A stretch of DNA of 44,001 bases, taken from positions 1 through 44,001 of the forward strand of contig CAZEJK010000014.1 of assembly GCA_964512045.1 (NCBI GenBank), read 5' to 3'. The stretch is from CAZEJK01 sp964512045 (GTDB lineage Bacteria; Acidobacteriota; Thermoanaerobaculia; Thermoanaerobaculales; Sulfomarinibacteraceae). Below the pieces are notes generated by a model. That model was not told the origin of the DNA. It did no database searches and saw only the letters and a program-made list of their open reading frames with translations. Within the stretch, counting starts at the first letter, position 1. Each line of letters opens with the position of its first letter. Of this stretch, positions 38,789 to 44,001 are shown piece after piece. The translations under genes were made by a program, and so were the position numbers.

Positions 38789-39120
38789 GACTCCCAAAGC
38801 AGTCAGCTGAGCGCACCTGGTGTCGTCGCGGATTGGCATTGAGCTTTCGATGGCCAACCCAGCTGCCGGCATCCGGGGCGGGGAGCGCGGCCTGGTCCGG
38901 CGCCGGCGTGGGTTGGATGGCGGCGGTGCTCTGGGCGGGATCTCTCCACTCGCCGTGCTCTGCGCTTCGGCAACGTGGTCCGATGGCTGGCGGTCGTTCC
39001 CGAGGACATGGAAGCTCGGTCGAGATGACGGGGCTACTGAGAGGATCGTGTTCTCCGGTGGTGCGTGATCAGCGGGAGTCGCGGTCGCACGGGCCACGAC
39101 CGAACCACAGCGCTCTGTAA

Positions 39121-39162
39121 CTGTGGAGGCCTGCGTCTCGCAGGCCGGGTGGTTGGGCGGGT
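39121..39162 (+). repeat. REP-like hairpin repeat, copy C
   Basis: CTGTGGA then GGCCTGCG (39128-39135), TCT loop, CGCAGGCC (39139-39146), followed by GGGTGGTTGGGCGGG. The sequence to its left (CCACGACCGAACCACAGCGC) looks like a worn copy of the opposite unit and spacer. Confidence 0.7.
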
Positions 39163-39392
39163 CTGCTCTCCGGAGCCCGCAGCGAACCGCAGCCTATGGA
39201 CTCACGAATCGGCGTTGAGCCTTCAGTCGACGGGCCGGCAGCTCGCATCGTGGACCTCCTTTCTGCGAGAGATGAACGCAGCGCGACGTTGCCCGGTTCT
39301 GAGCATCCCCGGACCTCACCCCGAGCTTACCCCGGCACAAGGTCGGGCGAGACCCGGTGGGATTGCATCGAGCAAGCCTGGAGGATCGAAGA

Positions 39393-39428
39393 GGAGGTGG
39401 GGTTACCTCCGAGACCGCTTCCTGGAGG
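39393..39428 (+). promoter_or_regulatory. Alternative hairpins at the ATP-grasp ribosome-binding site
   Basis: ACCTCC (39405-39410) can pair with GGAGGT upstream (39393-39398), while its CCTCC can instead pair with the Shine-Dalgarno GGAGG (39424-39428). The two pairings exclude each other, so this may tune translation of the operon's first gene. Confidence 0.3.
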
Positions 39429-39433
39429 CGACG

Positions 39434-40741
39434 ATGGCCACACACAACGGAACGCACGATGTCTTCGTCCTGGCCCTGAACGAGTTCAACCGCACCAAGC
39501 TCGAGCGGCTACCGGAGGCCGAGGAGTGTCGCTTCCACGGTCTGCTGACCATGGAGGAGTCGCACGGCGCCCACGAGTACGATGTGGACACGCTGATGGA
39601 ACGAGCGATCCAGCGTCTCGAGGAGTCGGACGCGCCGGTCGACGCGATCGTCCAGTTCTGGGACTTCCCGATCAGCATCATGCACTCGATCCTCTCCGAG
39701 CGGTTCGGTACGCCGGGGCCGTCCCCGCAGAGTGTGCTCCGCTGCGAGCAGAAGCACTGGAGCCGGATCAAGCAGCGGGAGGTGATTCCCGATCTGGTAC
39801 CGCCGTTCCAAGGCTTCAACCCGTTCGCCGACGACCCGCGCTCCGACATCGACATGGACTACCCGTTCTGGGTCAAGCCGGTCAAGTCGTTTGCCGGACA
39901 CCTCGGGTTCCGGGTGGAGAGCGACGCGGACCTCGACCGGGCCATCGCCACGATGCGCAGGCGGGTCGAACGGTTCACCGAGCCGTTGGCCAAGCTGATT
40001 GCCTACACCCAGCCACCCGAGGAGTTTCCGGACGAGGACCCGTGCCTGTGCATCGCCGAAGGGATCATCGACGGCAGTCAGTGCACGGTCGAAGGGTACG
40101 CGTACGACGGTCAGATCGACATCCATGGCGTCATCGACTCGCATCGGTTTCCCGGAACCAGCACATTCTCCCACTACCAGTACCCGTCGGCCCTGCCGTC
40201 CCGGATCGCCGACCGGATGCGCGAGGCCTCGCGCACCGTCATGGCGCACGTCGGCTTCGATAGCTCAGCGTTCAACATCGAGTACTTCTGGGACCGGGAG
40301 AACGACAATCTGTGGCTTCTCGAGATCAACCCCAGAGTCTCCCAGTCCCACGCCGACCTGTTCGAGAAGGTGGATGGCGCGCCGAACACGAAGGTACCCC
40401 TGGACGTGGCGCTGGGCCGGAAGCCCGCGATGCCGAAGCGCGAGGGCGCCTACAACGTGGCCGGGAAGTTCTTCGTCCGCCGGTTCGAAAACGGAATCGT
40501 GCGCTCGGCGCCGGGCGAGGAGGAGCTGCAGCGTGTCAAGGAGGCGATCCCAGGCATCCATGTGGACCTCCAGGCCAAGGAGGGTCAGCGGCTGGATGAG
40601 CTGGACTACCAGGACAGCTACTCCTACAAGCTCGCCTTCCTCTACTTCGGCGGAGACTCCGAGGAGGATCTCCAGTCCAGGTTCCAGCTGGCCACAGAGA
40701 TCCTCGGCTACGAGGTCGAGCCGATCGAGGAATCGGAGTGA
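39434..40741 (+). CDS. ATP-grasp domain ligase
   Basis: 435 residues from the ATG at 39434 (GGAGG 5 nt upstream). The N-terminal 100 residues form an alpha/beta domain (VFVLALNEFNRTKLERLPEA). The ATP-grasp fold follows: YPFWVKPVKSFAGHLGFRV with the ATP-binding lysine, CLCIAEGIIDGSQCTVEGYA as the central part, and FNIEYFWDRENDNLWLLEIN with PRVSQSHADLF as the Mg-binding Glu-x-Asn loop. Enzymes of this fold make amide or thioester bonds via acyl phosphates. The carboxylate and amine partners are unknown. First gene of an operon with a CocE/S15 hydrolase (9-nt gap) and a nitrilase-family enzyme (4-nt overlap). Confidence 0.85.
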   Translation: MATHNGTHDVFVLALNEFNRTKLERLPEAEECRFHGLLTMEESHGAHEYDVDTLMERAIQRLEESDAPVDAIVQFWDFPISIMHSILSERFGTPGPSPQSVLRCEQKHWSRIKQREVIPDLVPPFQGFNPFADDPRSDIDMDYPFWVKPVKSFAGHLGFRVESDADLDRAIATMRRRVERFTEPLAKLIAYTQPPEEFPDEDPCLCIAEGIIDGSQCTVEGYAYDGQIDIHGVIDSHRFPGTSTFSHYQYPSALPSRIADRMREASRTVMAHVGFDSSAFNIEYFWDRENDNLWLLEINPRVSQSHADLFEKVDGAPNTKVPLDVALGRKPAMPKREGAYNVAGKFFVRRFENGIVRSAPGEEELQRVKEAIPGIHVDLQAKEGQRLDELDYQDSYSYKLAFLYFGGDSEEDLQSRFQLATEILGYEVEPIEESE

Positions 40742-40750
40742 GGAGACGAT

Positions 40751-42790
40751 GTGAGGTACATCGACGAGCTTCCGAACAACGTCCGGGTGATCGAGAACAC
40801 CTGGATCGAGATGGACGACGGCGTACATCTGGCGGCCAAGCTCTGGCTACCGGAGGCCGCCGAGGACCAGCCCGTGCCGGCGATCCTCGAGTACATCCCG
40901 TACCGCAAGCGCGACAACACACGGCGGCGGGATAGCATGATCCAAACCTACATGGCTGGCCATGGGTACGCCGTGGCACGGGTCGACATGCGCGGCAGCG
41001 GCGACTCGGAAGGAGTGCTCGTCGACGAGTACATCCGCCGCGAGCAGGACGACGGACTGAACGTTCTCGCCTGGATGGCCGAGCAGCCATGGTGCGACGG
41101 CAACATCGGCATGATCGGAATCAGCTGGGGCGGTTTCAACGGCCTGCAGATCGCCGCGCTCCGTCCGCCGCAGCTCAAGGCGGTCATCTCCGTGTGCTCC
41201 ACCGATGATCGGTACGCCGACGACGTGCACTACATGGGCGGCTGTCTACTCGGCGACAACCTCTCCTGGGCCAGCACCATGTTCGCCTACAACAGCTGTC
41301 CGCCGGACCCGAAGATCGTCGGCGAGGCGTGGCGAGAGCTCTGGCTCCAACGGCTGGAAGGAAGCGGCCTGTGGGTCGCCAACTGGCTCGAGCATCAGCG
41401 TCGCGACGAGTTCTGGAAGCACGGCTCGGTGTGCGAGCACTGGTCCGCGATCCAGGTTCCCGTGCTCGCGGTCAGCGGCTGGGCCGACGGCTACTCCAAC
41501 GCCGTGTTTCGCCTGCTGGCCAACCTGCAGTCGCCGTGTCGCGCTCTGGTTGGCCCATGGAGCCACAAGTACCCCCACGTTGGACAACCAGGGCCTGCCA
41601 TCGGCTGGCTGCAAGAGTGCCGCCGGTGGTGGGACCACTGGCTTCGCGGTGAGGACAACGGTGTACCCGACGATCCAGGCCTGCGTGCCTACATGCAGGA
41701 CAGCACGCCACCGAACACGTCGTACGACACGCGACCCGGCCGCTGGGTGGCCGAGCCCGGTTGGCCGAGCCAGAACGTCAGCATGCAGCCGTACACCCTC
41801 GCAGCGCTCCGCATGGTCCCCGAGGAACCAGACCAGGCCGACGACGAGGAGCTGGATGAGCGACCCCTGACCATCGAGTCGCCACTACGAACCGGCCTGT
41901 TCTCCGGCAAGTGGTGCAGCTACAGCGCACCGCCGGATCTCCCGAGCGATCAGCGTCAGGACGACGGCGGCGCATTGACGTTCGACTCGCCGGAGCTGGA
42001 GGCGCCGCTCGAAATCCTCGGTTCTCCCGAGGTGGAGCTGGATCTGGAGGCGAACCGGCCGGTAGCCATGGTCGCTGTACGGCTTTCTGACGTCCGCCCT
42101 GACGGCTCGATCACCCGCGTCACCTACGGTCTGCTGAACCTCACCCACCGCGACAGCCATGAGGAGCCATCGCCGTTGGAACCGGGGAAGCGGTACCGCG
42201 TGCGCGTCCGGATGAACGACGTCGCGCAACGCTTCCCCGCCGGCCACAGCATCCGTCTGGCGGTCTCCAGCGTGTACTGGCCGCTGGCGTGGCCTGCACC
42301 CGAGCTCGTCCAGCTCACCGTGCATCCCCGCACCAGCACCCTCCGCCTTCCGGTCCGAGCGCCGCGTCCGGAGGACGACACCCTCCGGCCGTTCGAGGCA
42401 CCGGAGTCTGCCAGACCGGCGGAGACGGTCCAGGTCACGCCCCCGGATCAGGGTTGGCAGGTCACCCACGACCTCGCCAACGGCCGCGACGAGCTGCAGG
42501 TGCTCAAGGACGGAGGTCGCGTGTACCATCCGGAGATCGACCTCGCACACGAGGATGCCGTTGTCGAGCGGTACTCCGCGGTGGACAACGACCTCGCCTC
42601 CCTGAAGGGCGAGACCATCACCCACAAGCTGTTCGAGCGTGGCGAGTGGAGGGTCTCGATCCGAACCCGTACCGTGCTCACATCCACGAAAACGGAGCTC
42701 GTGATCCACGCCGATCTCGATGCGTACGAAGGCGATCAGCGCGTCTTCTGCCACAGCTGGGACCGGCGGGTTCCGCGGGACCATCTATGA
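40751..42790 (+). CDS. CocE/NonD (peptidase S15) family alpha/beta hydrolase
   Basis: 679 residues, GTG start at 40751 after AGGAG. The S15-type hydrolase domain opens with IEMDDGVHLAAKLWLPEA and contains the nucleophile Ser125 in GMIGISWGGFNGLQ, Asp246 in VSGWADGYSNAV and His272 in LVGPWSHKYPH. The C-terminal jelly-roll part follows (SPEVELDLEANRPVAMVAVR, RVRVRMNDVAQRFPAGHSIR). About 100 extra residues at the end (from WQVTHDLANGRDELQVLKDG) go beyond typical CocE. Relatives hydrolyse acyl esters, beta-lactams or release X-Pro dipeptides. No signal peptide, so cytoplasmic. The stop overlaps the next gene as ATGA. Confidence 0.9.
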   Translation: MRYIDELPNNVRVIENTWIEMDDGVHLAAKLWLPEAAEDQPVPAILEYIPYRKRDNTRRRDSMIQTYMAGHGYAVARVDMRGSGDSEGVLVDEYIRREQDDGLNVLAWMAEQPWCDGNIGMIGISWGGFNGLQIAALRPPQLKAVISVCSTDDRYADDVHYMGGCLLGDNLSWASTMFAYNSCPPDPKIVGEAWRELWLQRLEGSGLWVANWLEHQRRDEFWKHGSVCEHWSAIQVPVLAVSGWADGYSNAVFRLLANLQSPCRALVGPWSHKYPHVGQPGPAIGWLQECRRWWDHWLRGEDNGVPDDPGLRAYMQDSTPPNTSYDTRPGRWVAEPGWPSQNVSMQPYTLAALRMVPEEPDQADDEELDERPLTIESPLRTGLFSGKWCSYSAPPDLPSDQRQDDGGALTFDSPELEAPLEILGSPEVELDLEANRPVAMVAVRLSDVRPDGSITRVTYGLLNLTHRDSHEEPSPLEPGKRYRVRVRMNDVAQRFPAGHSIRLAVSSVYWPLAWPAPELVQLTVHPRTSTLRLPVRAPRPEDDTLRPFEAPESARPAETVQVTPPDQGWQVTHDLANGRDELQVLKDGGRVYHPEIDLAHEDAVVERYSAVDNDLASLKGETITHKLFERGEWRVSIRTRTVLTSTKTELVIHADLDAYEGDQRVFCHSWDRRVPRDHL

Positions 42791-43833
42791 CGGAGGAGAT
42801 CCCGCGCACTCCTGACACGCGCCCCCGTCGTGGAGGCGCCGGCGGGCCGCCTCTGTACCACGCGGCAGCGTGCCAGACGAGCTTCAGATGCCCGCGTCAG
42901 CGAAACGAGATCGGCGACTGCACACGCGCCATGTGCGAGCTCGTCGCCAGGACCGTTGTCGGCTACGAGCCGTTCTTCGATGTGCGCCTGTTCGTCTTCC
43001 CCGAGTACACCCACGGCGCACCGGTGTATGAGACCGTCGCCGAGCTCGTCGAGAAGGTTGCGGTAGAGATCCCCAACGAGCACACCCAACGGCTCACCGC
43101 CACCGCCAAGGAGTACGGCGTCTACATCCAGAGCGGGACATTCCTCGAGCTCGATCAGCGCTACCCCGAGGTCGTGTTCAATACCACCGTCCTGATTGGT
43201 CCGGAGGGCATCCTGTCGCGCTACCGGAAGGTCAACCCGTGGGTGCCGTGGGAGGTCAACGCCAGCCCGCACGACATCTCCGGCTACGAGGAGGAGCTGT
43301 TCCCCGTGGCCGACACCGAGATCGGCAGGCTCGGTGTGGGGATCTGTTACGACTGGGCGTTCCCGGAAACCATCCGCCAGATCGCCTTTAACGGGGCAGA
43401 GGTCATTCTCCGAGTCTCCGCCTACATGGATCCATGGGGCGCCACACCTCCCACGGATTGGTGGACCCTGTTCAACCGGACCCGAGCGATCGAGAACATG
43501 GTCTACGTCGCAGCGGCGAACCAGGGCACCACCCCGGAGGGTCTGCCGCCGTTCAGCTGGCCCGGCTCGAGCATGGTGGTCGACTACGAGGGCCGAGTTC
43601 TCGGCCAGGCCGAGAGCGGCCCGTGCGAGAAGGTCGTCGTCGCCCCGATCGATATCCGCTCCCTGCGTGACGAGCGCCGCCGACGTGTGGGTCACGACAT
43701 GCGGGCGCACCTGCGCAGCGAAGCCCATAGCTACTCTTGCCAGCCGGTAATGCCCCGCGGCACACACCCGATCCACGTCGACCAGCTCCGCGACAGAATC
43801 CAGCGCGGCAAGGCGGTGTTCGCTGACGAGTGA
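42787..43833 (+). CDS. Nitrilase-superfamily carbon-nitrogen hydrolase
   Basis: 348 residues. The catalytic triad is visible as Glu73 (LFVFPEYTHG), Lys148 (SRYRKVNPWVPW) and Cys187 (GVGICYDWAFPE). The WPGSSMVVDYEGRVLGQAE segment and a final arginine-rich part are in keeping with amidase or N-carbamoyl amide hydrolase branches rather than true nitrilases. The N-terminal 24 residues are polar and poorly conserved-looking. Starts by a 4-base overlap with the S15 hydrolase, so the two are co-translated. It presumably cleaves an amide in the same pathway as the ATP-grasp and S15 enzymes; the substrate is unknown. Confidence 0.88.
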   Translation: MTEEIPRTPDTRPRRGGAGGPPLYHAAACQTSFRCPRQRNEIGDCTRAMCELVARTVVGYEPFFDVRLFVFPEYTHGAPVYETVAELVEKVAVEIPNEHTQRLTATAKEYGVYIQSGTFLELDQRYPEVVFNTTVLIGPEGILSRYRKVNPWVPWEVNASPHDISGYEEELFPVADTEIGRLGVGICYDWAFPETIRQIAFNGAEVILRVSAYMDPWGATPPTDWWTLFNRTRAIENMVYVAAANQGTTPEGLPPFSWPGSSMVVDYEGRVLGQAESGPCEKVVVAPIDIRSLRDERRRRVGHDMRAHLRSEAHSYSCQPVMPRGTHPIHVDQLRDRIQRGKAVFADE

Positions 43834-43938
43834 GGAGGGAGTCCGGCGATGCAACTGGGATCGCATCGCCAGGTTTCGATTGGCAGGGCCGGGACCTGCA
43901 TCAGACTCGCCAGCGAACGGCACAACTCCACGCTCCGT

Positions 43939-44001
43939 CCCACCCGCCCGGCCCGCGAGACGCGGGCCGCCACAACCAGAGCGCAGCGATCGTCGATTGT
44001 G
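43939..44001 (-). repeat. REP-like repeat, copy D (cut by window edge)
   Basis: Identical over all 63 bp to 38687-38749, including stem CGGCCCGCG/CGCGGGCCG with AGA loop (43949-43969) and the spacer ending CGATCGTCGATTGTG. The opposite unit should follow just beyond the window. Confidence 0.85.

Larger units (their letters stand above)
38529..39433. other. Repeat-rich non-coding stretch
   Basis: About 900 bp without a credible gene. Contains a paired REP-like element (38687-38788), a GC-rich repeat segment (about 38866-38920, with GCCGGCATCCGGGGCGGGG), a third REP-like unit (39121-39162) and, just before the ATP-grasp gene, competing short hairpins around the ribosome-binding site. Confidence 0.6.

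Noticed and set aside
38687..39162. CRISPR array
   Set aside because: Repeat units are hairpins in opposite orientation with irregular spacing and no series of unique spacers, and no cas gene is present.

Overview
The window is GC-rich bacterial chromosome with dense, short-spaced genes. The gene content suggests a respiring, diderm, environmental lineage: a B12-dependent class II ribonucleotide reductase, an 11-subunit complex I operon, ECF sigma factors paired with a FecR/zinc-finger anti-sigma, and many secreted or regulatory-domain proteins. Acidobacteriota or a neighbouring phylum is my best guess, but this is inference from style and gene content, not a phylogenetic result.

Layout. 1-6.5 kb (+): 3' part of nrdJ, a membrane vWA-FHA protein, purA, then tRNA-Lys(TTT) and tRNA-Glu(TTC), each with its own sigma-70-like promoter. 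6.7-7.5 kb (-): an ECF sigma factor with a near-consensus promoter and a terminator hairpin. 8.0-20.8 kb (-): one 12.7-kb operon, nuoABCDHIJKLMN-atpZ-atpI-atpB-atpE, read from a TTGACA-16-TACAAT promoter and closed by an 11-bp terminator stem. It joins the quinone- and membrane-side modules of complex I (no nuoEFG) to part of the F0 motor of ATP synthase (no b subunit and no F1). 20.9-21.3 kb (-): holC, possibly leaderless. 22.0-24.2 kb (-): a long KamA-family radical SAM aminomutase behind a 185-nt leader that can fold into a closed four-helix junction, a possible riboswitch-like element.

24.2-32.1 kb (+): a small secreted protein with a possible coupled leader ORF, then a tightly coupled series: ECF sigma, membrane anti-sigma with FecR and a long exported C-terminal half, and two ABC ATPase/permease pairs. 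An assembly gap of 10 N lies in the first permease. 32.7-34.0 kb (+): an LCAT-like alpha/beta hydrolase. 34.2-37.2 kb (-): a three-gene secretory operon (10-cysteine small protein, large beta-sandwich repeat protein, small PDZ protein) behind a strikingly AT-rich promoter. 37.4-38.5 kb (-): the frameshifted, internally deleted remains of a NACHT-formylglycine-generating-enzyme fusion. 39.4-43.8 kb (+): an operon of an ATP-grasp ligase, a CocE/S15 hydrolase and a nitrilase-family amidohydrolase.

The intergenic spaces carry two families of short dispersed repeats: a REP/REPIN-like hairpin with a TCT/AGA triloop (four sites, one pair of 63-bp identical copies) and a GC-rich CCGGGG-type element (about six sites, two copies sharing a 72-bp ungapped core). 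No CRISPR array, transposase, integrase or rRNA was seen. The most interesting undescribed candidates are the structured KamA leader, the cysteine-rich/PDZ secretory operon, the sigma-FecR-ABC operon, and the ATP-grasp/S15/nitrilase operon.
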